Positions 24,726-34,997 are shown, numbered from the stretch's first letter. The stretch is DNA of 64,000 nucleotides from an uncultured Gammaproteobacteria bacterium (GCA_947259885.1 CAMYNW010000019.1:1-64000), one strand, 5' to 3'. Translations and numbers: made by a program. The notes: generated by a model not told the origin, from the letters alone.

Positions 24726-26351
24726 TTACCCAATTGCAGGAATCTCGCCAAATCGTCGACTGAAACGCGGGGGTTGGTCGGGATTAGCGGGAGTAATCGC
24801 CGGGCTTGAAAACGCCATTGCCCCGCGGCCAGTCAAGGCTGGTGGTAACGATTTTCTAGTTGGTTGGGTAGATATCTCTGGCGATAAAGGCCTCTCAATC
24901 GACGGGACACTTATCTCAGACGGTATCGGATTTTCAGACGATTGAACCGGCGCTTCCTGTGATATCGGTTGCACAACTGATGGCGTTGCCATCTCCTGTG
25001 ATACTGGTCCTTCATTTGGCGTTACTGGAATTACCTGTACTTCGGCAGGTTTGCCTCGAGTTCGAGGTGATTTTTCAGAAACTTGATCGGCACCGCGTGT
25101 CCTGCGGCTCGCATGCTGTCTATCATCTCTGCGTTTGCCGGATCTGTCTTTACGTGGGCGTTTAGGCGTGGGCTCGATTGATTCGAGCAGGCTCTGGTCA
25201 ATGTCCTTTCGTGGCAGTGGATGACCGATGTATTCCTCGATATCCAGAATAGAGTATGCATATTTTTCGCATATAAAACTCACCGCTTCTCCACTGGCCC
25301 CAGCACGCGCAGTGCGACCAATCCGATGCACATAGTCTTCGGCATCCTGAGGCAGATCAAAATTGTAAACATGACTCACTGAAGGAATATGCAGACCGCG
25401 GGCGGCTACGTCTGTCGCCACCAGAATTTTACGTTCACCGGATTTGAATTGTTCTAAAAGACGCTCGCGTTTGTTTTGAGGAACGTCTCCAGACAACATT
25501 GCGGTACTAAATCCATTTGCATCCAGTGTGCGCGATACGTCTTCTGCCGCGAAACGAGTGTTTACGAACACCAGTACTCGTTCCTGGTCCACCTGTTTGA
25601 CAAGGTTTACCAATAAAGGAAGTTTTTCTTCGTCCGCTGGATAATAACTATATTCAACAATTTTAGCGGCAACCACTTCATCGGTGTCGATCTTGATTTC
25701 CATTGGATCATTCATGTGCTCGTATGCGAGCTCCATGACCCGAAACGATAGGGTGGCGGAATATAATAAGTTGAGGCGCTGTTCGGCTGGCGGCATTTTT
25801 CGCAGCAGATAACGAATGTCTTTGATAAAGCCAAGATCAAACATACGATCTGCTTCGTCTAGTACAGCTACCTGGGCATGCTTTAAGGAGAATAGTCCCT
25901 GCTTAAAGAAATCAATCAATCGGCCAGGTGTGCCAATGAGGATGTCATTTTTTCCGGCGAGCATTTCTTTTTGCTGCTCATATCCTGTGCCACCGTAGAC
26001 TAGACCAATAGATAATCCGGTGTATTTGTTAAGCAGCAAGGCGTCTTTATATATCTGTATCGCTAGCTCCCTGGTGGGTGCCAACATGAGTGCCCGGGGT
26101 TCTCCGGGTTGATAGCCTTCCAGGGGATTCTTTGTGAGTAAAAGGTTGCAGCAGGCAAGCAAAAACGCAATGGTTTTGCCTGTTCCTGTCTGCGCCTGCC
26201 CGGCGATATCGTGTTCTTCCAGAGCAGGTGGCAGGGATTGCGCTTGTATTGGTGTGCAGAATTCAAAGCCCGCGTCCTTTAAACCAAGTTGTAAGCTTTC
26301 AACCAGCGGTAAATCCGTAAATTTTTGATCTGTAAGATGTTTTTCTGTCAT
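24726..26351 (-). CDS. rhlB: DEAD-box RNA helicase RhlB with a long Pro/Ser/Glu tail (541 aa)
   Basis: RNA helicase that, in relatives, unwinds RNA for the RNase E degradosome. Q motif F-E-F-C-T-P-I-Q, Walker [22 protein letters not shown], and [11 protein letters not shown] mark the helicase core (about 1-390). It is divergent from trxA with rho beyond, the same order as in E. coli. The tail (about 395-541) is far longer than in E. coli RhlB (421 aa total): first Arg/Lys-rich, then Pro/Ser/Glu-rich with loose repeats of the type P-x-S-x-E. The tail is probably disordered and may bind RNA or partners. Confidence 0.92.
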   Translation of the reverse strand: MTEKHLTDQKFTDLPLVESLQLGLKDAGFEFCTPIQAQSLPPALEEHDIAGQAQTGTGKTIAFLLACCNLLLTKNPLEGYQPGEPRALMLAPTRELAIQIYKDALLLNKYTGLSIGLVYGGTGYEQQKEMLAGKNDILIGTPGRLIDFFKQGLFSLKHAQVAVLDEADRMFDLGFIKDIRYLLRKMPPAEQRLNLLYSATLSFRVMELAYEHMNDPMEIKIDTDEVVAAKIVEYSYYPADEEKLPLLVNLVKQVDQERVLVFVNTRFAAEDVSRTLDANGFSTAMLSGDVPQNKRERLLEQFKSGERKILVATDVAARGLHIPSVSHVYNFDLPQDAEDYVHRIGRTARAGASGEAVSFICEKYAYSILDIEEYIGHPLPRKDIDQSLLESIEPTPKRPRKDRSGKRRDDRQHASRRTRGADQVSEKSPRTRGKPAEVQVIPVTPNEGPVSQEMATPSVVQPISQEAPVQSSENPIPSEISVPSIERPLSPEISTQPTRKSLPPALTGRGAMAFSSPAITPANPDQPPRFSRRFGEIPAIG

Positions 26352-26411
26352 TTAGTTTTTCCGTTCCGCCTGCAAAGTTTGATGCAAAACGATTTTATTT
26401 ACTTAAAATAC

Positions 26412-26440
26412 TTGATTCAATTGGCACGGGACTGCATATT
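26412..26440 (+). promoter_or_regulatory. Promoter of trxA
   Basis: TTGATT (26412-26417), 17-base spacer, CATATT (26435-26440), 34 bases before the ATG. Confidence 0.5.
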
Positions 26441-26473
26441 AGCTGCAAATTACTCACAACCACATAGAGTTCA

Positions 26474-26815
26474 ATGTCAAATAAAATAGTTCATGTCAGT
26501 GATGATACCTTCGCTGACGAAGTTCTGAATGCCGAAGGTCCTGTTTTGATCGACTATTGGGCCGAATGGTGCGGTCCGTGCAAAATGATTGCGCCGATTT
26601 TAGACGAACTGGCAGAAGAATACGGCGAAAAGGTTAAGATTGCGAAGCTAAATATTGATGACAATCCAGAGACGCCACCAAAATACGGTATTCGAGGTAT
26701 CCCAACTCTGATGCTGTTTAAGAACGGCAACGTGGAAGCAACCAAGGTTGGCGCAGTATCCAAATCACAACTGGCAGACTTCATCGAAAGTAACGTCGAG
26801 GCCGCTGACGGATAA
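26474..26815 (+). CDS. trxA: Thioredoxin 1 (113 aa)
   Basis: General cytoplasmic disulfide reductase. Active site W-C33-G-P-C36-K in [10 protein letters not shown], and the conserved cis-Pro in G-I-P-T-L. A single thioredoxin fold without signal peptide. Lies between divergent rhlB and downstream rho, as in E. coli. Confidence 0.97.
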   Translation: MSNKIVHVSDDTFADEVLNAEGPVLIDYWAEWCGPCKMIAPILDELAEEYGEKVKIAKLNIDDNPETPPKYGIRGIPTLMLFKNGNVEATKVGAVSKSQLADFIESNVEAADG

Positions 26816-27148
26816 ATATAGTTTTATAGTCTAATGGCGCAGGCCATAACGATAAAATTATAACAGAATGATTTAGATACCGCCGTAAAATGGCAATAGA
26901 TGCCGTTCGATCTGGCGAACCAATGCTTTTTCCCCGCAGGCCGGTCCTGATAGATCACTTTTTCATCGACAAAACCATGTAAACGAGGGGCTTTGAGGTG
27001 CTGGACATCTGGATCGAACCGGCTTATTATAGATAAAACGCTTTCTCCAAGTGGTCATTCGGGCTACTTGCTATAATAAGATTCCCTAGATTTTTCCGAT
27101 CGGCGCAAGGTTCCGCGCGTCCTATTTAAACCTGCTTTTTTCTTTCTA
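26816..27148. other. trxA-rho intergenic region
   Basis: A 333-base gap. A strong extended -10 element, TGCTATAAT (27069-27077), lies about 70 bases before the rho ATG. I see no clear intrinsic terminator for trxA. Confidence 0.5.
27069..27077 (+). promoter_or_regulatory. Extended -10 promoter of rho
   Basis: TG-C-TATAAT is a perfect extended -10. The expected -35 position (27049-27054) is a poor match, which extended -10 promoters tolerate. It gives a leader of about 65 bases. Confidence 0.6.
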
Positions 27149-28492
27149 ATGACAATAAGTCCAGAAACTAAGTCTAAATCTCCACGATCTCGGCAGCAGC
27201 AGCCAATGCCGCCTGAGAATCCAGATCTTCCTCCAATCAGCCTGACCGAGCTTAAAGAGAAGAAACCGGTAGAGCTGGCCGATCTTGCCAGAGAACTTAA
27301 TCTAGATAACATCACTAGATTGAGAAAGCAGGACCAAATTTTTGCGATCCTGAAAGCCCAAGCGAGGAAAGGACAAAAGATATTGGGTGAGGGCGTAGTG
27401 GAGATTCTCCAGGACGGTTTTGGTTTTCTTCGATCTGCTGCCTCTTCCTACCTTGCAGGCCCAGACGACATATACATGTCGCCGAGTCAGATTCGACGAT
27501 TTGGTCTTCGAACAGGGGATACCGTTGCCGGTCAGATTCGCCCGCCTAAAGATTCTGAGCGCTACTTTGCCCTGTTAAAAGTTGAGCAGATCAACTATCA
27601 GAGTCCGGAAGAAGCAAAGCGTAAAATTCTGTTCGAAAACCTGACGCCGCTGCATCCAGATGAGCGACTCATGCTGGAGCGGGAAAACGGCTCTACCGAG
27701 GCACTCACTGGCAGAGTCATTGATCTGATTGCACCGATAGGCAAGGGACAGCGTGGACTCATCGTTTCCGCGCCTAAAACCGGCAAGACGGTGATGCTGC
27801 AGCAGATCGCTCAGTCTATCACGGGACTCAATCCAGACGTTATTTTAATGGTTTTGTTGATTGACGAACGACCAGAAGAAGTCACTGAGATGCAGCGAAC
27901 GGTGCGAGGAGAGGTGGTTTCTTCTACCTTTGATGAACCGGCCTCGCGTCATGTTCAGGTCGCCGAAATGGTGATTGAGAAAGCTAAGCGACTGGTTGAA
28001 CATAAGAAGGACGTGGTTATTCTACTTGACTCGATTACCCGTCTTGCACGTGCCTATAATACCGTGGCGCCCGCCTCCGGAAAAGTACTGACAGGTGGTG
28101 TTGATGCTAATGCTTTGCAACGACCTAAGCGATTCTTTGGCGCCGCTAGAAATATTGAGGAGGGAGGTAGCCTGACGATTCTCGCGACTGCCCTGATTGA
28201 CACCGGTTCAAAAATGGATGACGTGATCTATGAGGAATTCAAAGGCACCGGTAATATGGAAATCCATCTCGACAGAAGAATTGCCGAAAAGCGGGTGTAT
28301 CCGGCGATGAATATCAATCGCTCTGGAACCCGACGAGAAGAATTGCTGACCGATCCCGTCGAACTCCAGAAAATCTGGTTGCTGAGGAAACTGCTGCATC
28401 CTATGGATGATTTGCAGGCAGTCGAATTCTTAATTGATAAACTCAAAGCGACCAAGAACAACGCTGAGTTTATCAAGTCGATGAACCGCTAA
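27149..28492 (+). CDS. rho: Transcription termination factor Rho (447 aa)
   Basis: Hexameric RNA-dependent ATPase that ends transcription at non-intrinsic sites. N-terminal domain [12 protein letters not shown] (about 32-43), RNA-binding cold-shock fold with G-F-G-F-L-R (about 90-95), Walker A A-P-K-T-G-K-T (about 208-214), Walker [14 protein letters not shown], and Q/R-loop elements K-G-T-G-N-M-E. About 28 residues at the N-terminus (Pro/Gln/Ser-rich) are extra compared with E. coli Rho (419 aa). Follows trxA as usual. Confidence 0.97.
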   Translation: MTISPETKSKSPRSRQQQPMPPENPDLPPISLTELKEKKPVELADLARELNLDNITRLRKQDQIFAILKAQARKGQKILGEGVVEILQDGFGFLRSAASSYLAGPDDIYMSPSQIRRFGLRTGDTVAGQIRPPKDSERYFALLKVEQINYQSPEEAKRKILFENLTPLHPDERLMLERENGSTEALTGRVIDLIAPIGKGQRGLIVSAPKTGKTVMLQQIAQSITGLNPDVILMVLLIDERPEEVTEMQRTVRGEVVSSTFDEPASRHVQVAEMVIEKAKRLVEHKKDVVILLDSITRLARAYNTVAPASGKVLTGGVDANALQRPKRFFGAARNIEEGGSLTILATALIDTGSKMDDVIYEEFKGTGNMEIHLDRRIAEKRVYPAMNINRSGTRREELLTDPVELQKIWLLRKLLHPMDDLQAVEFLIDKLKATKNNAEFIKSMNR

Positions 28493-28578
28493 GGCGCAGT
28501 AAATCCGAAACCGGGGAAGCATTGGAAAGTATTGCTCTCACAGCTGTTTCTTTGAGGGAGTAGCTTCTAGGTTGGCCC

Positions 28579-28607
28579 TTGATTTAGCGATATTTTTTGA
28601 CTACTAT
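28579..28607 (+). promoter_or_regulatory. Promoter of rpmE
   Basis: TTGATT (28579-28584), 17-base spacer, TACTAT (28602-28607), about 60 bases before the rpmE ATG, which has GGAG at good distance. Confidence 0.5.
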
Positions 28608-28668
28608 CGCGCCCCCGTTCGGAGCTTCCGATTAACCGCAGCGAAAGCTGCCATTCCAGGAGTCAAAC

Positions 28669-28872
28669 ATGAAACCAGGCCTCCATCCGGAATACCAGGA
28701 CATTAATGTAACCTGTGCATGCGGAAACAGTTTCAAAACCCGGTCCACCCTGAGCAAGGATCTGCAGGTGGAAATCTGTTCAGCCTGCCATCCGTTCTAC
28801 ACGGGCAAGCAGAAAGTAGTCGATACCGCGGGACGTGTAGGTAAGTTCCAGGCTCGGTATAACCGCAAGTAA
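28669..28872 (+). CDS. rpmE: 50S ribosomal protein L31 (67 aa)
   Basis: Small subunit-bridging protein of the large ribosomal subunit. H-P-E-Y opening, T-C-A-C-G and [12 protein letters not shown] supply four Cys, so this is the zinc-binding (C+) form. Length is typical. A GGAG ribosome-binding site precedes ATG 28669. Confidence 0.97.
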   Translation: MKPGLHPEYQDINVTCACGNSFKTRSTLSKDLQVEICSACHPFYTGKQKVVDTAGRVGKFQARYNRK

Positions 28873-28935
28873 TCGTTTCCAGGCAAACAGAGCGCCTGCC
28901 ACTGAATCAGGTTTGAGCGCTAGCTGATCAATCAG

Positions 28936-29718
28936 TTGTTTTCCAATAGCAGTAATAGAAAGGCGCCACTAGTTGGTGCCTTTTTGCTTTTCACGCTCAC
29001 CCTATTTTTACAGGGAGCCTCCGCTGATCAGTCGCAAACCGTCGAAGTGAGTTTTGTTTTAGATGGAGATACGGTGATTTTGCAGGGCGGTGAAAGAGTC
29101 AGGTTGATCGGAATCAATGCTCCCGAGAAAGAATATGCGCACAGGCCGGCACAGCCCTATGCATTGGAAGCATTATTAGCATTGCGTGAATTAGTTCAGG
29201 ATGAGCCGATTGTTTTAGTCAAAGGAAAGCAGGACGCCGATTCTTATGGGCGCACTCTGGGCTATCTTGAATCTGCCGATGGAACTGATTTGCAAAAGGT
29301 TCTGGTAGCACGGGGATATGCATTTGTGGTTGCGTTTCCGCCAGACATTGATCGTCTAGAGCAGTATCTGGATGCCGAGAGAACTGCCAGGGCAAATCGG
29401 CTTGGTGTTTGGAATGTGAATCAGTTTCAACCCGTAGATCTTGATCTAGGACAGACACTTGAAAGTGGCTTCGGGCTGTACCGTGGCAGAGTACTTTCGG
29501 TTGGACGTTCAAGAAAGAATGTACGCCTGGCATTTGGCAGCGATCTAGTAGTAACTATACGTCACACCGACTGGAAAAGTTATTGGAGTGAGGATCCTGA
29601 TTCACTCGAAGGCAAGAGTATCGAACTGAGAGGCTGGCTACGCAAAGCGGGAAAAAACGATAGTGCCCGCTATTACCTGCGACTAAGACACCCTTACATG
29701 ATACGGATTGTTAAGTGA
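28936..29718 (+). CDS. Exported thermonuclease-family (SNase-like) protein (260 aa)
   Basis: Signal peptide at about residues 1-30 (A-F-L-L-F-T-L-T-L-F-L-Q-G-A-S-A). The SNase fold follows with V-L-D-G-D-T-V (Ca2+ site), R-V-R-L-I-G-I-N-A-P-E (catalytic Arg and acidic residues), and Y-G-R-T-L-G-Y then E-R-T-A-R-A-N-R-L-G-V-W. Expected to cut single-stranded nucleic acid in the periplasm or outside. A C-terminal extension of about 80 residues is OB-like in look. Start is TTG 28936 with no strong ribosome-binding site. Its stop overlaps prmB by four bases. Confidence 0.85.
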   Translation: MFSNSSNRKAPLVGAFLLFTLTLFLQGASADQSQTVEVSFVLDGDTVILQGGERVRLIGINAPEKEYAHRPAQPYALEALLALRELVQDEPIVLVKGKQDADSYGRTLGYLESADGTDLQKVLVARGYAFVVAFPPDIDRLEQYLDAERTARANRLGVWNVNQFQPVDLDLGQTLESGFGLYRGRVLSVGRSRKNVRLAFGSDLVVTIRHTDWKSYWSEDPDSLEGKSIELRGWLRKAGKNDSARYYLRLRHPYMIRIVK

Positions 29719-30665
29719 ATTCTAAAGTTAATAAACCAAGTTCCGTTCTGGAACTCCATACAGACACCAGTCTGGAAGTTGTTGTTGATCAGGTTACCGC
29801 AGTATTGACTGATTCTGACCTTAGCTTTGGTCATGGTGCCGAATCCGCTGAAGCGGAGGCGGTGTGGCTGGTGCTCCACGCCTGTCAGGCAGCAGCTGTT
29901 GAGGACGTGCAGTGGGAGCGCAGGTTAAAACCCGCAGAACGGAGAACTGTTGAGTTGTGTCTATCAAAACGACTACATGGTAAAAAACCCATGGCTTACA
30001 TTCTGCAGCAAGCCTGGTTTGCAGGGCTCAGTTTTTATGTTGATGAGCGGGTATTAGTGCCAAGGTCGTTTCTGGCTGAGTGGATACCCGATCAGTTTGT
30101 GCCCTGGATTGATCCCCAACGCGTGCATTCAGTGCTCGATCTTTGCTGCGGGTGCGGATGCATTGGAATTGCCACCGCTCTCGCATTTGAGGACGCTAAA
30201 GTAGTGTTGAGCGATATTTCACCCGAGGCACTTGAAGTGGCGAGTATCAATATTGATCGATACGATCTTGGTAATCGGGTTAGTACACACTGTGGCAACC
30301 GATTCGCAGGTCTTAATCAGAAGTTTGATCTCATCCTGTGTAATCCGCCCTATGTTTCGAACCAGAGGATGGCTAAACTACCCGCAGAGTATGTCGCCGA
30401 ACCAGAGATCGGGCTGCGCGCAGGTGTCGATGGCCTGGACTTCATCAGGCCTTTTTTGGCCGAGGCCCGAGAATTCTTAACTGATAAAGGCTGTGTGGTG
30501 GTGGAAGCTGGCTCCGCGTCTGGCGCTGTGGAACTGGCATGGCCCGATGTGACCTTTACCTGGCTTGGTACAGAACATGACGAGATGGTACTGTTTCTGC
30601 TCAGTGTCGACGAGCTTGACCAATACAATTCGACTTTTCAAAATTCGCGCACGGCTAGCTATTAA
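29715..30665 (+). CDS. prmB: 50S ribosomal protein L3 glutamine N5-methyltransferase (316 aa)
   Basis: Methylates a glutamine of ribosomal protein L3. Helical N-terminal domain, then a SAM-binding fold with L-D-L-C-C-G-C-G-C-I-G-I-A and the glutamine-amide motif N-P-P-Y. The substrate-recognition segment L-V-P-R-S-F-L-A-E and A-E-P-E-I-G-L-R-A-G-V-D-G-L-D fit PrmB rather than PrmC. Start GTG 29715 overlaps the preceding stop (GTGA). Confidence 0.92.
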   Translation: MNSKVNKPSSVLELHTDTSLEVVVDQVTAVLTDSDLSFGHGAESAEAEAVWLVLHACQAAAVEDVQWERRLKPAERRTVELCLSKRLHGKKPMAYILQQAWFAGLSFYVDERVLVPRSFLAEWIPDQFVPWIDPQRVHSVLDLCCGCGCIGIATALAFEDAKVVLSDISPEALEVASINIDRYDLGNRVSTHCGNRFAGLNQKFDLILCNPPYVSNQRMAKLPAEYVAEPEIGLRAGVDGLDFIRPFLAEAREFLTDKGCVVVEAGSASGAVELAWPDVTFTWLGTEHDEMVLFLLSVDELDQYNSTFQNSRTASY

Positions 30666-30699
30666 GTTTCCGGTAGTTCGCACAACAGAGTGATTGAAT

Positions 30700-31980
30700 A
30701 TGAGTGACAAAGAACTTTTTCAACAGGCGAATCGGGTCATTCCGGGTGGGGTCAATTCTCCGGTAAGGGCATTCAGATCGGTAGGCGGCGATCCGGTATT
30801 TATCAGGCGCGCTGAAGGAAGCAAAGTCTATGGTGAGAATGGCCGCGAATACATCGACTATGTGGGATCATGGGGTCCGATGATTCTCGGACATGCTCAT
30901 CCGGATGTGGTTGCTGCAGTTCGAGACAAAGCCAGCGACGGACTGAGTTTTGGTGCGCCAACAGTAATCGAGACCGAGATGGCTGAGCTGTTGTGTCAGC
31001 GACTCCCATGGATCGAAAAAGTCAGAATGGTGAACTCTGGAACTGAGGCTACTATGAGCGCGATCAGGCTTGCTCGAGGGTTTACCGGGCGAGACAAGAT
31101 TGTCAAGTTCGAGGGTTGTTACCACGGTCACGCAGACAGTTTGTTGGTAAAGGCGGGGTCTGGAGCGCTGACCTTTGGAGTGCCGACTTCTCCAGGTGTG
31201 CCTGCGGATACCGTCAAGGATACGCTCACGGCGCACTACAACGATCTGGGTTCTGTCACTGAAATATTTGAGCAGGTGGGTGATCAGATAGCAGCCATTA
31301 TCCTGGAACCAGTAGCTGGAAATATGAACTGTGTTCCTCCACAGGAAGGTTTTCTGCAAGGGCTGCGCGAAATTTGCGATAGCCATTGTAGTCTGCTGAT
31401 AATGGATGAGGTAATGACGGGTTTCCGTGTCGGTTATCAGGGTGCGCAGGGGCGTTTCGGAGTTGTTGGAGATATTACTGCACTCGGCAAGATCATCGGA
31501 GGCGGAATGCCGGTGGGAGCATTTGGCGCTCGTGCAGAAATTATGAGTCACCTTGCTCCGGAAGGCGGCGTGTATCAGGCTGGCACACTATCGGGTAATC
31601 CGGTGGCGATGGCAGCGGGTCTGGCTACGCTTAGAGGCACTGAGGCGGAAGGGTTTTATGATCGACTTGAACAAAACACCGATAGTCTAGTGCAGGGAAT
31701 ACTGCGAGCGGCCAGGGAAAATGGTGTGCCTATGGCAGCCAACCAAGTCGGTCCTATGTTTGGCCTGTTCTTTACCGATAATCCAGAGGTCTGCAGCTTC
31801 GACGATGTCAGCGCCTGCGATGGTAAAAAATTTAACCAGTTCTTCCACGGAATGTTGGAGCAAGGGATCTATTTGGCCCCGTCGGCATTTGAAGCCGGAT
31901 TCACTTCAGCCGCGCATGATCAGGAAGATATTGCTGCGACAATCGATGCCGCAGCCAAAGTGTTCTCGACCCTTGGATAG
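30700..31980 (+). CDS. hemL: Glutamate-1-semialdehyde 2,1-aminomutase (426 aa)
   Basis: Makes 5-aminolevulinate, the first dedicated haem precursor, from glutamate semialdehyde using [14 protein letters not shown] opening, Y-H-G-H-A-D-S in the PLP site, D-E-V-M-T-G-F-R, and the PLP Lys264 in L-G-K-I-I-G-G-G. The length equals E. coli HemL with ATG 30700; a TTG at 30694 would add two residues. Confidence 0.97.
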   Translation: MSDKELFQQANRVIPGGVNSPVRAFRSVGGDPVFIRRAEGSKVYGENGREYIDYVGSWGPMILGHAHPDVVAAVRDKASDGLSFGAPTVIETEMAELLCQRLPWIEKVRMVNSGTEATMSAIRLARGFTGRDKIVKFEGCYHGHADSLLVKAGSGALTFGVPTSPGVPADTVKDTLTAHYNDLGSVTEIFEQVGDQIAAIILEPVAGNMNCVPPQEGFLQGLREICDSHCSLLIMDEVMTGFRVGYQGAQGRFGVVGDITALGKIIGGGMPVGAFGARAEIMSHLAPEGGVYQAGTLSGNPVAMAAGLATLRGTEAEGFYDRLEQNTDSLVQGILRAARENGVPMAANQVGPMFGLFFTDNPEVCSFDDVSACDGKKFNQFFHGMLEQGIYLAPSAFEAGFTSAAHDQEDIAATIDAAAKVFSTLG

Positions 31981-32034
31981 ACCTGCCTGACAAGCGGCGC
32001 GCAGACTGCTTTCTTAGGTTATTTAGTCGATCAA

Positions 32035-32065
32035 TTTCCGGACCGGAAAAATTCCTGACCAGGAA
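32035..32065. terminator. Two small palindromes between convergent genes
   Basis: TTTCCGG-A-CCGGAAA (32035-32049) is followed at once by TTCCT-GACC-AGGAA (32052-32065). They lie between convergent hemL and the cold-shock gene and may help end transcription, but neither has a proper T-run and the first has almost no loop. Confidence 0.28.
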
Positions 32066-32096
32066 ACAATGGCTAGTTGTGCCAACCGCTACCCGT

Positions 32097-32312
32097 TTAT
32101 TCAATAGGTACAACGTCTTCTGCGGCGAATCCTCTGTCTCGTTCAATCAGACCAAACTCTACACGTTGGCCTTCAAGCAGGGTTTTGAATCCTTCCCCAC
32201 GAATTTCACGAAAGTGCACGAATACGTCATCACCCCCATTGTCGCGCTGTATAAAACCGTATCCTTTACGGTTATCGAACCATTTTACGGTTCCACTATG
32301 GCGCTCTGTCAT
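32097..32312 (-). CDS. Cold-shock domain protein, CspA family (71 aa)
   Basis: Single OB-fold RNA chaperone. RNP1 K-G-Y-G-F-I and RNP2 V-F-V-H-F are both present after the start [14 protein letters not shown] site lies 11 bases before the start codon. The roughly 300 bases upstream contain no gene, so a long leader like that of cold-induced csp mRNAs is possible. Confidence 0.95.
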   Translation of the reverse strand: MTERHSGTVKWFDNRKGYGFIQRDNGGDDVFVHFREIRGEGFKTLLEGQRVEFGLIERDRGFAAEDVVPIE

Positions 32313-32612
32313 CTCACTTTGCCTCCAGGTTTTGGTCGCGTACCCGAAAACCGGCCAAAAAACGGGGATCCGAACATCATCCCAGGTAAGCTTGTTATGC
32401 GCGCTTAAGACTTGCGCCTCGCGCTGCTGTTTATAGGTGTCCGTATGTCTCCTGTTTGATTTACTTTATCGCTCGCTGGTTAGAGGCCAGGAAATGGTTT
32501 TACAACAACCAGAAGTACGCACGACACGAAGTAATTTTAGCTACCAGTCACAGTATAAGTCCAGCTAATACAGCGTATTTGCCGGCTTGAACCAGGGCTG
32601 ACCCGTATGTAA
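32313..32612. other. Long upstream region of the cold-shock gene
   Basis: 300 bases between parE (ends 32613) and the cold-shock gene, both on the minus strand. No gene seen. It probably holds the promoter and a long 5' untranslated leader; I could not pick a convincing promoter. Confidence 0.4.
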
Positions 32613-34505
32613 TCAGGCGACTTCCGCGCGATCTCCGTTTTCCGTAAGCCAGCTTTTGCGGTCTGCTGAGCGCTTTTTCGCAAGCAGCATATCCATAACT
32701 TCAAAGGGTTTATCGCCCTTTTTTATCTGCAGTTGCACCAGACTGCGTGTGGCCGGCTTCATGGTGGTTTCCCTTAACTGCAGCGGATTCATTTCTCCCA
32801 GGCCTTTAAATCGTTGAACATTAACTTTGCCGCGAATTTTGTCATTTTCTATTTGCTGAAGAATTCGATCTTTCTCATTCTCGTCCAGTGCATAATAGAC
32901 TTTCTTGGCCACATCTATTCGATAGAGCGGGGGCATCGCCACGCATACTCGCCCAGTTTCAACTAAAGTTGGGAAATGGCGAAGGAACAATGCGCAAAGA
33001 AGAGTAGCAATATGCAAACCATCGGAATCAGCATCGGCCAGAATACAAACGCGTCCGTAGCGTAATCCACTCAAGTCTTCGGAGCCTGGATCGACGCCTA
33101 GCGCGATAGCAATATCGTGAACTTCTTGGGAAGCCAGCACTTCGGCCGAATCCACTTCCCAGGTGTTCAGAATTTTCCCTCGTAGTGGCATGATTGCCTG
33201 GAACACTCGTTCGCGGGCTTGTTTGGCTGATCCTCCGGCGGAGTCACCTTCCACTAAAAATAACTCTGTCATTTCTAGGTCATCGCTGGTGCAGTCTGCA
33301 AGCTTCCCGGGCAGCGCCGGTCCGCTAGTGATTTTCTTACGCTGTACTCGTTTACCTGCGCGCAGCCTACGTTGGGCACTGTCGATAGCCATTTGGGCAA
33401 TTGATTCAGCATCCTTTATGTTTTGATTCAGCCACAGACTGAAATCATCCTTGGCCGACCCCTGTACAAATACAGATGTTTCCCTGGAAGAAAGTCGGTC
33501 TTTGGTTTGTCCGCTGAACTGGGGTTCCTTAACTCGAACCGAAAGGATGTAGGTGCAATTGTTCCAGACATCTTCAGGGGTCAACTTGATGCCCCGCGGT
33601 AACAGATCACGGAATTCGCAAAACTCCCTGATGGCTTCGGTAAATCCGCTACGCAGTCCACTGACGTGAGTACCACCTTGAATCGTCGGAATTAGATTGA
33701 CATAGCTTTCCGTGATGCACTCACCGCCGTCCGCCACCCAGGCCGCAGCCCATTCTATTTCGCCGTCTTTTCCGCTATGTTGGCATACGAAAGGTTCGAC
33801 TGGCACCAGCTCGGCCCCGTTGAGGGTGTCGATCAGGTATTCCTTCAATCCATCCTGATATTGCCACTTTTCATTATTGGCCTTGTTATCTTCGTCGGTG
33901 AAACTCACTTCGAGGCCAGAGCACAGCACCGCCTTGGCTCGCAATGTGCGCTTCAGACGTTGCACATGGAATTTAGGGGAATCGAAGTATGCGGGATCGG
34001 GATGAAAACGGATGGTAGTGCCAGTGTTACGTTGACCAGTTTTGCCGATCACCTTTAGTTCTTTCAACTTATCACCATTGGCAAATACCATATAATGCTC
34101 CTTGGCATTGCGCCGGACCCACACCTCAAACCGGTCCGACAAAGCATTAACCACAGAAACCCCGACGCCGTGTAGGCCGCCGGAATAGCTGTAATTTGCA
34201 TCCGAGAATTTACCGCCTGCATGCAATTTAGTCAGGATCAGCTCTACTCCAGTAACTCCATGCTCCTTATGCTTATCTACAGGCATTCCTCGTCCGTCAT
34301 CTTTGACAGTTAAAGAGCCGTCCTTATGCAGCGTAACCTGAATCGAGCGAGCATAGCCTGCAATGGCTTCGTCGACGCTATTGTCAATGACCTCATGTGC
34401 GAGATGGTTTGGTCGGTCGGTATCTGTATACATACCCGGTCTTTTCCGGACCGGTTCGAGTCCAGTCAGGACTTCGATAGAAGAGGCGTCGTAGTGGCTG
34501 CTCAT
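32613..34505 (-). CDS. parE: DNA topoisomerase IV subunit B (630 aa)
   Basis: ATPase subunit of the enzyme that unlinks daughter chromosomes. GHKL ATP site with E-V-I-D-N-S-V-D-E-A, D-D-G-R-G-M-P and G-G-L-H-G-V-G; transducer; TOPRIM with E-G-D-S-A-G-G-S-A and D-A-D-S-D-G-L-H-I. Met at 34505 gives 630 residues, the same as E. coli ParE; the longer frame to 34556 adds an unlikely 17 residues. No parC is in the window. Divergent from xseB. Confidence 0.96.
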   Translation of the reverse strand: MSSHYDASSIEVLTGLEPVRKRPGMYTDTDRPNHLAHEVIDNSVDEAIAGYARSIQVTLHKDGSLTVKDDGRGMPVDKHKEHGVTGVELILTKLHAGGKFSDANYSYSGGLHGVGVSVVNALSDRFEVWVRRNAKEHYMVFANGDKLKELKVIGKTGQRNTGTTIRFHPDPAYFDSPKFHVQRLKRTLRAKAVLCSGLEVSFTDEDNKANNEKWQYQDGLKEYLIDTLNGAELVPVEPFVCQHSGKDGEIEWAAAWVADGGECITESYVNLIPTIQGGTHVSGLRSGFTEAIREFCEFRDLLPRGIKLTPEDVWNNCTYILSVRVKEPQFSGQTKDRLSSRETSVFVQGSAKDDFSLWLNQNIKDAESIAQMAIDSAQRRLRAGKRVQRKKITSGPALPGKLADCTSDDLEMTELFLVEGDSAGGSAKQARERVFQAIMPLRGKILNTWEVDSAEVLASQEVHDIAIALGVDPGSEDLSGLRYGRVCILADADSDGLHIATLLCALFLRHFPTLVETGRVCVAMPPLYRIDVAKKVYYALDENEKDRILQQIENDKIRGKVNVQRFKGLGEMNPLQLRETTMKPATRSLVQLQIKKGDKPFEVMDMLLAKKRSADRKSWLTENGDRAEVA

Positions 34506-34632
34506 CGGCGACAGGGATTGAAAGGTAGCGCGATGATACCGCATTGTGGAGGCCAAGCAACGCCTGGGAATCTGTTAAACTTCGCACATCAAATTAATCC
34601 GTTAAAGACACGACATATTTTCATTTCTTAAT

Positions 34633-34944
34633 ATGGCAACCACGCGACAATCCAAGACCCCGGACTTTGAAAAATTACTTGGGGAACTAGATAAAATTGT
34701 CCAGAGAATGGAAAAGGGAGAGCAGTCCCTGGATCAGACAATGAAGGATTTCGAGCGCGGCATGGAACTCTCACAACAATGCCAAAAAAGCCTGGATACG
34801 GCACAGCAGCGGGTGGATAAGCTGGTTAAGAAACATGGAGGTTTTCAACTACAGTCCATGGATGAAGACATGGATGAAGATATCGATGGCGAACTGGAAA
34901 TTGATGAGGAGTATGGCGAAGAAGACTCCGAACTCAACGACTGA
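34633..34944 (+). CDS. xseB: Exodeoxyribonuclease VII small subunit (103 aa)
   Basis: Small helical subunit that pairs with XseA in a single-strand exonuclease. D-F-E-K-L-L-G-E-L-D-K-I-V-Q-R-M-E-K-G-E and L-D-Q-T-M-K-D-F-E-R-G are family features. About 27 C-terminal residues, almost all Asp, Glu or small, extend beyond the usual 80-residue length. First gene of xseB-ispA-dxs, a common gammaproteobacterial order. Confidence 0.92.
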   Translation: MATTRQSKTPDFEKLLGELDKIVQRMEKGEQSLDQTMKDFERGMELSQQCQKSLDTAQQRVDKLVKKHGGFQLQSMDEDMDEDIDGELEIDEEYGEEDSELND

Positions 34945-34997
34945 TCTTTTTCAATAGTCCATCACTCGTAGTTACTGAATCTGACTGCTCCCTGACA

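Noticed and set aside
24676..24945. 89-codon frame at the end of rhlB
   Set aside because: Mostly opposite the low-complexity tail of rhlB, which biases the other strand open.
32077..32436. Two overlapping plus-strand frames of about 110 codons
   Set aside because: They cover the cold-shock gene on the other strand and its leader; no motif of their own.
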